64,000 nucleotides of DNA, from the NCBI GenBank assembly GCA_036501535.1, contig DASYAE010000272.1, positions 1-64,000 on the forward strand, in the 5' to 3' direction. Of the stretch, positions 40,647-49,351 are shown piece by piece. Source of the stretch: DASYAE01 sp036501535. GTDB taxonomy: Bacteria > Actinomycetota > Actinomycetes > Streptomycetales > Catenulisporaceae. Position 1 is the first letter of the stretch; each line of letters opens with the position of its first letter. The notes beneath the pieces are model-generated. The model worked only from the letters and a program-made list of their open reading frames with translations. It was not told the DNA's origin and did no database searches. The position numbers and the translations under genes were made by a program.

Positions 40647-42476
40647 ATGACCGACGACACGGCGGCGTTCGGGCCGCGACTGCGCGCCTTCCGGGTGGAG
40701 GCGCGGCTGTCCCAGCAGGAGCTGGCCGAGCGCTCGGGCCTCAGCGTGCGGGCGATCAGCGACCTGGAGGGCGGGCGCACCCGGCGCCCGTATCAGCATT
40801 CGGTGGAGCGGCTGGCCGACGCGCTCGGGCTGTCCGCGGCGGTGCGGCGGGAGTTCACCGCCGCCGCCGGGCGCCGGCTGGGCCGCCTCGCACGCGCCGC
40901 GGCGGAGCCGGGAAAGCCGGCGCGGCAGCCCGACGGGGGCGCCAATTCCGAGCAAACACAGTCCGAGCAAACACAGTCCGAGGACGCGCGGTCCGAGCCG
41001 GCGGACCGACCCGCACACGTCGTGTCGCGGCAGCTGCCGGCGCCGGTGGCCGCGTTCGTCGGCCGCCAGGACGTGCTCGCGGACCTGGCCCGGTTGGCCG
41101 ACCGGTCGGCGCAGGCCGGCGGGATCGTCGTGCATCAGCGGTACGGCCGGGGTCGGGAAGACCGCGGTGGCGGTGCGATGGGCGCACCAGGTCGCTGAGC
41201 GCTTCCCGGACGGCCAGCTTTATGTGGACCTGCGCGGCTACGGCGCGGACCATCCGATGCCCGCGGCCGACGCGCTGGCCGGCTTCCTGCGCACCCTCGG
41301 CGTGGCCGGGCCCGACATCCCGGCCGAGGCCGACGAGCGCGCCGCGCTGTTCCGCAGCCGGACCGCCGGGCGGCGGATGCTGATCCTGCTGGACAACGCC
41401 GGGCTGGTGGCGCGGGACGGCGCGGTGCGGGTGGAGCTGGACGCGCTGGCCTCCGGCGAGGCGGTCGGCCTGCTGCACGCGCTGGTCGGCGACCGAGTCG
41501 ATCAGGAGCCCGATGCTGCGGCGGCGCTCGCGGAGCGCTGCTGCCGACTGCCGCTGGCGCTGCGGGTGGTCGCCGAGCTCGCGGCGGAGCGGCCCGCGCG
41601 GTCCCTGGCCGGCCTGGCCGTCGAGCTCGGCGACCTGCACCGGCTGGACGCGCTGGACGCCGACGGGGACCGCGGCACCGCGGTGCGCACGGTGTTCTCC
41701 TGGTCGTACCGCAACCTGCACGCCGACGCCGCGCGCGCATTCCGCCTGGTCGCGCTGCACCCGGGCACCGGACTGGACCGCTACACGGCCGCGGCGCTCG
41801 CCGGCACCGATCTGCAGTCCACGGGCCGGCTGCTGGACCGCCTGGCCCGCGCGCATACGCGCTGATCAGCCTCGGGGTCGTCGAGCGGCGCCAGGGCCGG
41901 TACCAGCATGCCGCGCAGCTGTTCCGGCAGGTGCTGGCCGACCTCGGCGACACCGACCCGGAGCGCGGCTGGGTCGAGGCGCTGACCGGTCTGGGCCTGG
42001 TCGAACTGCACCAGGGCCTTCATGAGCAGGCGGCCGGGCACCTGGAGCGGGCCCGCACGGTGTGCCGCGAGATCGGCGACCGGCACTGCGAGGCGGACGC
42101 GCTGGTCAACCTGGGCCTGACCGAGGTGCGCCGGGGCCGCGCCGAGCGGGCCGCCGAGCTGCTCGAGCGGGCACTGGCGCAGTGCCGCGAGATCGGGCAC
42201 CGGCTCGGCGAGGCCGAGGCGCTGGCCGCGCTCGGCGAGATGCTGCTCGCCGACGGCCGCCCGGATCAGGCCTGCGACAAGTACGCGGCCGCGCTCGACG
42301 TGGCCGGGCGGACCCTCGACGTCGAGCTGGAGGCGCGGGCGCGGCGCGGGCTGGAGGCCGCGCGCGAGGCGAGGAGCGACGCGCACGGCGGGCCGGCGCC
42401 GCGGCGGACGCACAAATCGCTCGCCATGACCAACGGGTGGTGCCACCCGGCGCACAACCCGCGCCCGATCTGCTGA
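40647..42476 (+). pseudogene. decayed AfsR/XRE-type NB-ARC-TPR regulator
   Basis: Three fragments in different frames make up one former regulator. (i) 40647-41132: XRE helix-turn-helix (LSQQELAERSGLSVRAISDL, EGGRTRRPYQHSVERLADAL) and linker up to PAPVAAFVGRQDVL. (ii) From 41134: ISGTAGVGKTAVAVRWAHQ (Walker A) through VDLRGYGADHPMPAADALAG to LLDRLARAH; one extra C at 41133 breaks the frame. (iii) From about 41857 to 42476: AYALISLGVVERRQGRYQHA and TPR-like repeats. Compared with relatives, roughly 27 residues are missing after MLILLDNAG and a much larger piece is missing between LARAH and AYALISLG. With two frame breaks and two deletions it is very unlikely to be functional. Confidence 0.85.
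40947..40976 (+). repeat. 15-bp tandem duplication in the pseudogene linker
   Basis: TCCGAGCAAACACAG occurs twice in tandem, encoding SEQTQ twice in the linker between the helix-turn-helix and ATPase parts. Confidence 0.85.
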
Positions 42477-42535
42477 CGTGGCGTCAGGCGGCGCGGGCGC
42501 GCTCCGATCGGGACCCTGGTGAGCTCAGGCCGCCA

Positions 42536-43219
42536 TCAGACCGTGGCGCGGCGGATGGTGGTGTGGCCGGCCGCCAGCAGCAGGACCGCGAGCGCCGCGA
42601 TGACGCCGGTCAGGCCCAAGGCCGTCAGGCCGGCGAAGGACCCCCCGGCAGCAGACCAGAGGCGCCAGTGCTCGGAGGTGATGACGACGACTGCGGCGGT
42701 GACCACGACCGCCTGCGCCGCGGTGAACGCCGCCGTACCGAGCAGGCCCCACCGGCTGAACACGATTCCGTAGAACATCCCGTAGACGAAAAGCGCGAAC
42801 AGGCCCACGGCCGAGGTCAGCCAGGTGGCGTACCACGGACCGTCCAGCAGGTACGGCACCCGGAAGAAGCGCATGGACATCCCCCAGCCGCCGGTGGCCC
42901 GCTCGATCACCTGCAGCGCGGTCAGCACCAGCCCGGACACCAGGGCCAGCGCCATCCCGAGCAGCGCCGTGCCGGCGTAGAAGGACCTGCGGCTGACGCC
43001 GAGCGTGAGGCCGAACGGCAGCACCCGGCCGATGCTCTGCGTACCCTGCACAACGAAGTAGACGAAGAAGCTGAACAGGTATCCGGATGCGTCGTGGCCC
43101 TCGCTGCGGCCAGCGGTGACGGCGCCCAAGGCGAAGGCGAACGGAAGGGTCCACGGCAGCAGCAGGCGGTAGGACGGCAGCATCAGGTTGTAGCGGGCCA
43201 CCTTGATCCAGGTGTTCAT
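42536..43219 (-). CDS. ABC transporter membrane subunit
   Basis: A 227-aa polytopic protein with about six helices (LLLPWTLPFAFALGAVTAG, GYLFSFFVYFVVQGTQSIG, AVGLFALFVYGMFYGIVF and others). ATG at 43219 overlaps the stop of the ATPase gene (ATGA), so it is the translationally coupled permease partner. The substrate is unknown; related three-gene YtrA-type operons respond to cell-wall antibiotics. Confidence 0.85.
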   Translation of the reverse strand: MNTWIKVARYNLMLPSYRLLLPWTLPFAFALGAVTAGRSEGHDASGYLFSFFVYFVVQGTQSIGRVLPFGLTLGVSRRSFYAGTALLGMALALVSGLVLTALQVIERATGGWGMSMRFFRVPYLLDGPWYATWLTSAVGLFALFVYGMFYGIVFSRWGLLGTAAFTAAQAVVVTAAVVVITSEHWRLWSAAGGSFAGLTALGLTGVIAALAVLLLAAGHTTIRRATV

Positions 43220-44124
43220 ACGCTGGTCCTCTCGAAGCCGGTCTCGGCGGCGGGGGCGAAAACGCCGGCGGCCGCCTGCACCACGATCTGCTGCAGGGAC
43301 AGCGGGGTCAGGTCCAGTCCGGACGAGCGGGCCTGTTCGCGGTCGTCCGCAGAGAGCGGCCCGGCCACGACGACGGACGCCTGGGAGCCGAGTCGCCGCC
43401 GCTCCCACACCGTGCGGCCCTCGGCGAGCGCGTCCACGGCGAGGCAGGAACCGCTCACCCGGGTGGCGGCGCCGCGCAGGACGTCGGGCGCCGCGTCCAG
43501 GACGACGCGGCCCCGGTCGATGACGATGACGCCCTCGAACAGCGCGGCGGCCTCGTCGATCAGGTGCGTGGAAAGCAGCACCGTGCGGGGCAGGGCGGCG
43601 AAGTCCGCGAGCAGCCGGTCGTAGAAGAGCTGCCGCGCCACCGCGTCGAGGCCTGCGTAGGGCTCGTCGAACAGCGTCACCTCCGCCCGCGCGGCCAGCC
43701 CGACCGTGATCCCGAGCGCCGAGCGCTGCCCGCGTGAGAGGTTCTTGATCGCTTTGTCCGCCCGCACCCCGAAATCGCTCAGCAACGAGGACGCCAGCGC
43801 GCCGTCCCAGTTCGGATAGAACCAGGATGCTGCGCGCAGCGCCTGACCGACCTTGATGTCCGGGTAGACCTGGTCCTCGCGCACGAGCACCAGGCGGCGC
43901 AGCACGTGCTCGTTCTCGGCGGGCGGCGCGCCGAGAACGTGCACCGATCCGGCGGACGGGAACTCCTGGCCGGCCAGGATCCGCAGCAGCGTGGTCTTGC
44001 CGGCGCCGTTGCGACCGAGCAGGCCGGTGATGCTCTTGCTGCTGACGGCGATGTCGATGTCGTCGAGCGCTGTGTGGTCACGGTACCTGCGTGTCAGGCC
44101 GGTGACCGAGATCGCCGGTGTCAC
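43216..44124 (-). CDS. ABC transporter ATP-binding protein
   Basis: A 302-aa ATPase. Walker A GLLGRNGAGKTTLLRILAG, a degenerate signature NLSRGQRSALGI (LSRGQ instead of LSGGQ), Walker B VTLFDEPYAGLDA and the switch histidine in LLSTHLIDEAA are present; the C-terminal 90 residues form an accessory domain. Overlaps both neighbours by 4 bp, giving a GntR-ATPase-permease operon. Confidence 0.92.
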   Translation of the reverse strand: MTPAISVTGLTRRYRDHTALDDIDIAVSSKSITGLLGRNGAGKTTLLRILAGQEFPSAGSVHVLGAPPAENEHVLRRLVLVREDQVYPDIKVGQALRAASWFYPNWDGALASSLLSDFGVRADKAIKNLSRGQRSALGITVGLAARAEVTLFDEPYAGLDAVARQLFYDRLLADFAALPRTVLLSTHLIDEAAALFEGVIVIDRGRVVLDAAPDVLRGAATRVSGSCLAVDALAEGRTVWERRRLGSQASVVVAGPLSADDREQARSSGLDLTPLSLQQIVVQAAAGVFAPAAETGFERTSV

Positions 44125-44513
44125 CGCGAGGCGCCTTCCCGCTCGGTGCCGGCCTGTTTGATCAGGGCGGCCAGGTCGTCGGCGTCGATCCCGAGGCGGG
44201 TCGCCTCGGTCAGCAGCGGCTCGATGTACCGCCGGGTGAACTCCGCCCGGCGCCGGGCCAGCAGCCGCGCCCGCGCCCCGGCCGCGACGAACATCCCGAT
44301 GCCCCGGCGCTTGTCCAGCAGCCCGTCGTCGGCCAGCACGTTGATCCCCTTGGCCGCGGTCGCCGGATTGATCCGGTAGAACGCGGCCAACTCGTTGGTG
44401 GACGGCACCCGCTCGCCCTCGGCCAGGCCCCCGTCCGCGATCTCCCCGGCGAGTCTGTCGGCAACCTGGACGAAGAGCGGGGTTCCCTCGTCCAGGCCAG
44501 CCATCTCCGGCAT
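44121..44513 (-). CDS. GntR-family (YtrA-type) regulator
   Basis: A 130-aa regulator with the GntR winged helix (LFVQVADRLAGEIADGGLAE, GERVPSTNELAAFYRINPAT, AAKGINVLADDGLLDKRRGI) and a short C-terminal helical dimerisation region, the size of the YtrA subfamily that controls ABC exporters. ATG at 44513 has GGTGGAG upstream; a GTG at 44528 and an ATG at 44504 are alternatives. First gene of the operon; a 10-bp palindrome lies about 30 bp upstream. Confidence 0.9.
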   Translation of the reverse strand: MPEMAGLDEGTPLFVQVADRLAGEIADGGLAEGERVPSTNELAAFYRINPATAAKGINVLADDGLLDKRRGIGMFVAAGARARLLARRRAEFTRRYIEPLLTEATRLGIDADDLAALIKQAGTEREGASR

Positions 44514-44541
44514 CGTCTCCACCCTCACTTCATCGGTTAAC

Positions 44542-44551
44542 TACTCGAGTA
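44542..44551. promoter_or_regulatory. GntR operator candidate
   Basis: TACTCGAGTA, a perfect 10-bp palindrome flanked at a distance by GT and AC, in the promoter of the GntR-ABC operon. Confidence 0.5.
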
Positions 44552-44620
44552 ATGTACCGCTTAGGCGAAGAGCCGGTCAACCAGGCCAGGTGCGGCCCCG
44601 CTCCGCTCCCTTCCCAACAG

Positions 44621-44636
44621 CAGCACGATCGTGCTG
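44621..44636. promoter_or_regulatory. 16-bp perfect palindrome at the TetR promoter
   Basis: CAGCACGATCGTGCTG ends 10 bp before the GTG of the TetR gene and abuts TGTAAT, so it would overlap the -10 region: a likely autoregulatory operator. Confidence 0.65.
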
Positions 44637-44646
44637 TAATACGTCC

Positions 44647-45285
44647 GTGAACAAGGGTGAGGCAACTCGGCAGGCGATCCTGGAGCAGGCGGCCGCGGTG
44701 GCCGCGTGCCAGGGCCTTGCCGGGCTCACCATCGGCAGTCTCGCGGAGCGCACCGGGCTGTCCAAGAGCGGGCTGTTCGCGCACTTCAAATCGAAGGAGG
44801 CGCTGCAGCTGCAGGTGCTCGCCTTCGCCCGGGACCGGTTCGTCGACGGGGTGATCCGGCCGGCCACCCGCGCGCCGCGCGGCGAGGCCCGGGTGCGGGC
44901 GCTGTTCGAGCACTGGATCGAGACCGGCCGGTCGCCCGGGCCGGGCTGCCTGTTCGTGTCGGCCTCGGCGGAGTTCGACGACCAGCCCGGGCCGGTGCGC
45001 GACCAGCTGGTGCGGGACTACTGGGACTGCGCCGACTCGGTGGCCCAGATGTTCCGGACCGGGATCGCGGAAGGCGACTTCGGCGCGGCTGCGGACGCCG
45101 AACAGCTCGCATACGACCTGCACAGCATCATGCTCGGGTTCTTCCACGCGCACCGGCTGCTCGGCGACCCGAAGGCCGAGGACCGGGCGCGGCGCGCGTT
45201 CGAGCGGATCCTGGACGATTCGCGCGGCGGCGGTGAGGCGGGCAGGCCCGCGCACCCGGCGCCGCACGTCGCGGCAGTTCCCTGA
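44647..45285 (+). CDS. TetR-family transcriptional regulator
   Basis: A 212-aa repressor with helix-turn-helix TRQAILEQAAAVAACQGLAG, LTIGSLAERTGLSKSGLFAHF and KSKEALQLQVL, and the C-terminal segment GPGCLFVSASAEFDDQPGPV of the TetR_C family. GTG at 44647 is probably leaderless. A hydrolase gene follows 52 bp later in the same direction and is the likely partner. Confidence 0.92.
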   Translation: MNKGEATRQAILEQAAAVAACQGLAGLTIGSLAERTGLSKSGLFAHFKSKEALQLQVLAFARDRFVDGVIRPATRAPRGEARVRALFEHWIETGRSPGPGCLFVSASAEFDDQPGPVRDQLVRDYWDCADSVAQMFRTGIAEGDFGAAADAEQLAYDLHSIMLGFFHAHRLLGDPKAEDRARRAFERILDDSRGGGEAGRPAHPAPHVAAVP

Positions 45286-45303
45286 TCAGGGCTCGGCGAA
45301 GAC

Positions 45304-45323
45304 CCCTCAGAGACCCTCAGAGA
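45304..45323 (+). repeat. 10-bp tandem repeat upstream of the hydrolase
   Basis: CCCTCAGAGA twice in tandem in the leader between the TetR and hydrolase genes; meaning unknown. Confidence 0.7.
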
Positions 45324-45337
45324 AGACGGAGAGCGCC

Positions 45338-46393
45338 ATGTCCGATCGCACCCCGGGTTCGGTCAAAAAAAGCACGACCGTTCGTGCAGAAAAACAGAAT
45401 CGACCGGCCCGCTCGCTACAGCTCGGCGCGATTCGGAGCGCCTTCGGAGCGCTCGAGCACACCGCTCCCGGCCTCGGCGCGCAGTGGGCCGGCCGGCTCT
45501 GGTGCACCCCGGTGCGGCCGAGCGCCGACGCGGTGGCCCGGTCGCGCGCAGGCGGCCGCGGCGAACTTCGCACACTGCGGATACCGCTGCCGGACTGGAC
45601 CGGCCGCGATCCGCTCGACCGGGACGGGCGGCGCAAGCGGCCACGGCAGGTCGAGATCGCCGCGGAGATCTGGGGGCCGGCCGACGGCCCGCTGGTCTAC
45701 CTGCTGCACGGCTGGGGCGGCTGGCGCGGCCAGTTCGCGCCGATCGCCCGGGCGCTGGCCGAGGCCGGCTGCCGCGCGGTGGCCTTCGACGCGCCGAGCC
45801 ACGGCGACTCCGGCCCCGGCTCGGTGGGTCCGGGCCGCAGCCTGCTGCCGGACTTCAGCAACAGCCTGACCGAGGTCGCCCGGCTGCTCGGGCCGGCCCG
45901 CGCGGTCGTCGCGCACTCGCTCGGCGGCGGCTGCGCCGCGCTGGCCGCGCTGGACGGCCTCGAGACCGAGCGGCTGGCGGTGATCGCCCCGGCGGTCGAC
46001 CCGATCCGCTACACCCAGACGCTGGCGCTGGCCCTGGGCTTCGGCGAGCGCATCAGGACCCGGATGGTGCGGATCGCGGAGCGGCGCACCGGGACCGACT
46101 TCGCGCACTTCGACGTGGTGCGCCGGGCGGCGGGCCGGGACGACCTGCCGCCGCTGCTCGTCGTGCACGACGAGGACGACGCGGACGTCCCGTTCAGCCA
46201 GGGCGCCGCGGTGGCCGGCACGTGGAGCGGCGCGGAACTCCTGGCGACGCAGGGCCTGGGCCACCGCCGCGTGCTGCGCGACGAGCGGGTCGTCGGCGCC
46301 GTGACGGATTTCGCCGCCGGGCGCGCGGCGGTGGGCGGGGTCGCGGCGGCCGGCGCGGCGAGCGGCGAACCGCCCCGCGGGCCGCTCAACTGA
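45338..46393 (+). CDS. alpha/beta hydrolase
   Basis: A 351-aa hydrolase with an N-terminal region of about 120 residues before the fold. Oxyanion segment YLLHGWGGWRGQF, VAFDAPSHGDSGPG, nucleophile elbow VAHSLGGGCAAL, an acid candidate in VVHDEDDADVPF and the histidine in QGLGHRRVLRD are all visible. ATG at 45338 has GGAGAG upstream. It follows a TetR regulator that probably controls it. Confidence 0.9.
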   Translation: MSDRTPGSVKKSTTVRAEKQNRPARSLQLGAIRSAFGALEHTAPGLGAQWAGRLWCTPVRPSADAVARSRAGGRGELRTLRIPLPDWTGRDPLDRDGRRKRPRQVEIAAEIWGPADGPLVYLLHGWGGWRGQFAPIARALAEAGCRAVAFDAPSHGDSGPGSVGPGRSLLPDFSNSLTEVARLLGPARAVVAHSLGGGCAALAALDGLETERLAVIAPAVDPIRYTQTLALALGFGERIRTRMVRIAERRTGTDFAHFDVVRRAAGRDDLPPLLVVHDEDDADVPFSQGAAVAGTWSGAELLATQGLGHRRVLRDERVVGAVTDFAAGRAAVGGVAAAGAASGEPPRGPLN

Positions 46394-46542
46394 TCAGCAT
46401 CCGCACTTGAACGCCCGGCGGCCCTCCTCAGGTGTTCAGCCGGAGCGTTGTGCCATCCGCCGGGCCGCGATTACCGTTCCGAGAATCAGAGGCCGTAGTC
46501 CGTGTTGCTTTCGGCCCCGACGGGATGTGAGGGGTGACGGCG

Positions 46543-46854
46543 ATGGGTTTCAGGTTCTCGCTGGTTCTCAGCCGGAAGATCACGAAGGGCGAGACGACCG
46601 CGCTGAAGCGGGCCGGCTGCAAGCAGGCCGGCTTCGGCACCGGCTCGCTGCCGACGGACGCGGGCGTCCCGGTGACCAGGCTCGAGTTCGACGACACGTC
46701 GTCCCCCACGCTGGCCGAGGCGATCGAGTCGGCCCTGGCGGCAGTGCGGACGGTGCCGGACCTGGGTGTTCCCGCCCTGACCGTCCCGGCGCAGCCGGCC
46801 GCGCGCGAGGACGCTGCCGAGGCAGAGGCGGAGGCAGAGGCGGTGAAGGCCTGA
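46543..46854 (+). CDS. small conserved hypothetical protein (103 aa)
   Basis: Begins MGFRFSLVLSRKITKGETTA with LKRAGC after it, then TRLEFDDTSSPTLAEAIESA, and ends in an Ala/Glu-rich tail. ATG at 46543 is preferred over GTG at 46534 because GAGGGG is 9 nt upstream. The pattern is familiar from uncharacterised actinobacterial proteins; no function known. Confidence 0.75.
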   Translation: MGFRFSLVLSRKITKGETTALKRAGCKQAGFGTGSLPTDAGVPVTRLEFDDTSSPTLAEAIESALAAVRTVPDLGVPALTVPAQPAAREDAAEAEAEAEAVKA

Positions 46855-47067
46855 CCTGGAGCCCGCCGACCACCGCGTGACGCGACGTCCGATCCCCGCT
46901 GGCGGCAGGATCGGACGTTTCGCATGTGACCGGCCCCCCTGCAGAGCGCGGGCCGGCGACGTCAGACCCCGGCGATGCACACCCGCGCCCCCTACCCGCA
47001 CCACCGACGCGGTCACGGCACCTCCTGTAAGTCCCCTAACCCCCACCACCTGCCTTGAGATGCTGAA

Positions 47068-47096
47068 TTCGCGCTTAATAGCATCTTCAGCGCGAA
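47068..47096. promoter_or_regulatory. inverted repeat upstream of the StrR-like regulator
   Basis: TTCGCGCT (47068-47075) and AGCGCGAA (47089-47096), perfect 8-bp arms with a 13-nt spacer in a locally AT-richer stretch about 100 bp before the start; possible operator. Confidence 0.5.
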
Positions 47097-47191
47097 GCCG
47101 CGTGCATCAAGTTCCTGTGAACGCCGTCTCGCGAAATCGCACCGTGCGGATCAGTCGTCTCTTCGCCGAGCTGCGTGACGGGAGCATCCAG

Positions 47192-48202
47192 ATGATTCGG
47201 CCCATGCAAGTCCTCACCGAGCCCGCCCGCCCAGCGGCGCCAGCGCATGCAGCGCCCCCGCTCGGGGGCGCGTCCCCGCGGGAGACCGCGACCGTCCCGA
47301 TCTCGCGTCTGGTGCCCGGCGAGTCGCCGCGCCTGGACGGCCAGGACGAGGCGCACATCGAGCGGCTGGCCGAGATCGACCGGCCGCTGCCGCCGATCCT
47401 GGTGGACCGGCGCACCATGCGGGTGATCGACGGGACGCACCGGCTGATGGCGGCCGTGCTCAGGGGCCGCACCACGATCGAGGTCGAGTTCTACGACGGC
47501 AGCCCGCAGGACGCGTTCCTGCGCGCCGTCGAGGCGAACGTGCGGCACGGCTTCCCGCTCTCGCAGGCGGACCGCCGGGCCGCCGCGGCCCGCATCACGA
47601 AGTCGCACCCTTACATGTCCGACCGGTCCATCGCGCAGGTGGTCGGCCTGGCCGCGAAGACCGTGGCGGGCATCCGGCAGGACCTGGACGACGAGTCGGT
47701 GACCATGCTGACCCGGCGGATCGGCCGAGACGGCCGCACCCGTCCGCTCGACGGCGCCGAGGGCCGGCGCCGGGCCGCGCAGCTGATGGCCGAGCGGCCG
47801 CATGCCTCGCTGCGAGAGGTGGCGCGCACTGTAGGCGTCTCCCCCGCGACGGCCAGCGACGTGCGCAAGCGGCTGCAGCGCGGCGAGGAGCCGGTGCCGC
47901 CGTCGGCCGACCGGTCCAGGACGCGGGCCGCGGACGAGCAGCAGGACCCGGCGTCGGTGCTGGAGAAGCTGTTGCGGGACCCCTCGCTGCGGCACAACGA
48001 GCAGGGCCGCCGCCTTCTGCACATGCTGCACACGAACACGCTCGGCGCGAGCAAGCTCTCCGAGCTGGCCTGCGCGATGCCGCCGCATTGCACGGCCCTG
48101 ATCCGGCAGCTCGCCCGGCACTACGCGCAGCTGTGGTCCGAGTTCGACCGGGAGCTGGACGAGCGCGCCCGCACGACGTCCACTAGGTCCACCGCGGCTT
48201 AG
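47192..48202 (+). CDS. ParB-domain transcriptional regulator, StrR/NovG-like
   Basis: A 336-aa protein with an N-terminal ParB/sulfiredoxin-like domain: VPISRLVPGESPRLDGQDEA, HIERLAEIDRPLPPILVDRR, VIDGTHRLMAAVLRGRTTIE, then two helix-turn-helix segments (SDRSIAQVVGLAAKTVAGIR and SLREVARTVGVSPATASDV). This order is that of StrR, NovG and related pathway activators rather than chromosome-partition ParB. ATG at 47192 has GGGAG 7 nt upstream; longer frames are rejected. No biosynthetic cluster adjoins, so its targets are elsewhere. It overlaps the convergent APH gene by 4 bp. Confidence 0.88.
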   Translation: MIRPMQVLTEPARPAAPAHAAPPLGGASPRETATVPISRLVPGESPRLDGQDEAHIERLAEIDRPLPPILVDRRTMRVIDGTHRLMAAVLRGRTTIEVEFYDGSPQDAFLRAVEANVRHGFPLSQADRRAAAARITKSHPYMSDRSIAQVVGLAAKTVAGIRQDLDDESVTMLTRRIGRDGRTRPLDGAEGRRRAAQLMAERPHASLREVARTVGVSPATASDVRKRLQRGEEPVPPSADRSRTRAADEQQDPASVLEKLLRDPSLRHNEQGRRLLHMLHTNTLGASKLSELACAMPPHCTALIRQLARHYAQLWSEFDRELDERARTTSTRSTAA

Positions 48203-49194
48203 TCCACGAGTTGGCGCAGCTCGCGCTCGAGGGCGGGCAACCGCCGCGTCTCCCCGCTGATCGTGAACCAGGCGTGCAGCTCGAGAGCGAGCGCGATGCG
48301 GTAGAGCGGCAGACGCGACCGCCAGGCCTCAGGCCACTGACCTGCCTGCCCGTGCCGCCCGGATCCGGAGACGCCGTAGCCGGACAGCAGGCCGGCGATC
48401 TTCGTCGCGTCGCCGTCCAGCGAGAACGCGTCGAGGCGCGCGAACTCCATCAGCGGGTCGCCCGCGTGCATGTTCTCCGGGTCGAGCAGGCCGGTGAGCG
48501 GGCAGGCGCCGTCCTCGCCGGGCTCGACCAGCAGATTGGGCTCGTGCACGTCGCCGTGGCAGTAGGCCGGTCGCCGGCATTCGTCGAATGCTGAGGCGTG
48601 CTCGGTGACGTGCTCGGCGATCCGATCGGCCAGAACAGGGTCGCCGGCGTCCACACGGAACGCGCCCAAGTCGCGCTCCAGCAGCCGGGTCATGTGCGCG
48701 CCGTTGTCCGGCAGCGGGTCGCAGATCTCGCCGTCCTGGTCGCTCGTACCGTCGACGTCGCCGTATCCGCCGGCGGGGATGGCATGCAGGCGCCCGAGCA
48801 CCTGGCCGAGCTGCCGGTAGACCTCGTAGCGCTGAGCGCACGTCAGCTCGTCGTCGACCGCGCTGAGCGTGCGGCCCGGACGCACTGTGGAGACCAGACA
48901 CGGACGACCGCCGAGCGCGTCGACGCTCCCGCGGTAAGCCAGCACGCGCGGCGAGATGTCGATGCCGTGCCCGGTCAGGAATCTCAGAGCACGCGCTTCC
49001 TTCCCCGCCGACTGGCCGCCGGTCCCGTAGACCTTCAGCACGACCGGCGGCGCGGCCGCATCGGCGAACTCGACGCGGTACGCACCGGTGACGGATCCCT
49101 CCGCGAACCGCACGAGGGTGCTCACCGGGCCGCGGCCGGGAAGCAGGTCGGCGAACAGCTCACCTGCACGTTCCACAGTCAGCGCTTCGGGCAC
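48199..49194 (-). CDS. aminoglycoside phosphotransferase-family (APH) kinase
   Basis: A 331-aa small-molecule kinase of the APH/choline kinase fold. The Brenner loop PAYCHGDVHEPNLLVEPGED (HxDxxxxN) and the metal-binding LLDPENMHAGDP follow N-terminal VVLKVYGTGGQSAGKEARAL (ATP lysine). Substrate is unknown; many family members phosphorylate sugars or amino alcohols rather than antibiotics. GTG at 49194 lies 6 nt after TAGGCT (leaderless). A LacI-type palindrome is located between this gene and the divergent GNAT gene. Confidence 0.9.
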   Translation of the reverse strand: MPEALTVERAGELFADLLPGRGPVSTLVRFAEGSVTGAYRVEFADAAAPPVVLKVYGTGGQSAGKEARALRFLTGHGIDISPRVLAYRGSVDALGGRPCLVSTVRPGRTLSAVDDELTCAQRYEVYRQLGQVLGRLHAIPAGGYGDVDGTSDQDGEICDPLPDNGAHMTRLLERDLGAFRVDAGDPVLADRIAEHVTEHASAFDECRRPAYCHGDVHEPNLLVEPGEDGACPLTGLLDPENMHAGDPLMEFARLDAFSLDGDATKIAGLLSGYGVSGSGRHGQAGQWPEAWRSRLPLYRIALALELHAWFTISGETRRLPALERELRQLVD

Positions 49195-49200
49195 CCGGGG

Positions 49201-49206
49201 AGCCTA
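49201..49206 (-). promoter_or_regulatory. -10 hexamer of the APH gene, leaderless start
   Basis: TAGGCT on the minus strand, 6 nt before the GTG start. Confidence 0.5.
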
Positions 49207-49250
49207 CGGGGCTGCGCCCGGCGCCTTGGAGAGGGCGTCCGAAAGTCCCG

Positions 49251-49264
49251 TGAGAGCGCTCTCA
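49251..49264. promoter_or_regulatory. LacI-type operator palindrome
   Basis: TGAGAGCGCTCTCA is a perfect 14-bp palindrome differing at two symmetrical positions from the CebR/CelR box TGGGAGCGCTCCCA. It overlaps the -35 position of a possible GNAT promoter (TATCCT at 49283-49288) and lies about 45 bp above the APH -10 hexamer. Confidence 0.6.
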
Positions 49265-49351
49265 TAAATCGTCCGAGGCAGCTATCCTGATCGGGAACAC
49301 ATGATCGACGACCGCGGACGACGCCGTACCGCGCCGGGAGGGGAACATCCG

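Noticed and set aside
13541..46400. Recurring TGATCAG near gene ends (for example 14356, 45284, 46391)
   Set aside because: TGATCA contains a stop codon on both strands, so enrichment at ends of genes is expected; no consistent spacing or flanks.
47192..48202. ParB-domain gene as a plasmid or chromosome partition gene
   Set aside because: No parA, no parS-like site, and the domain order follows StrR/NovG regulators.
48199..49194. APH-type gene as an antibiotic resistance determinant
   Set aside because: Only the general kinase fold is evident; residues specific to clinical aminoglycoside kinases cannot be recognised, so no resistance claim is made.
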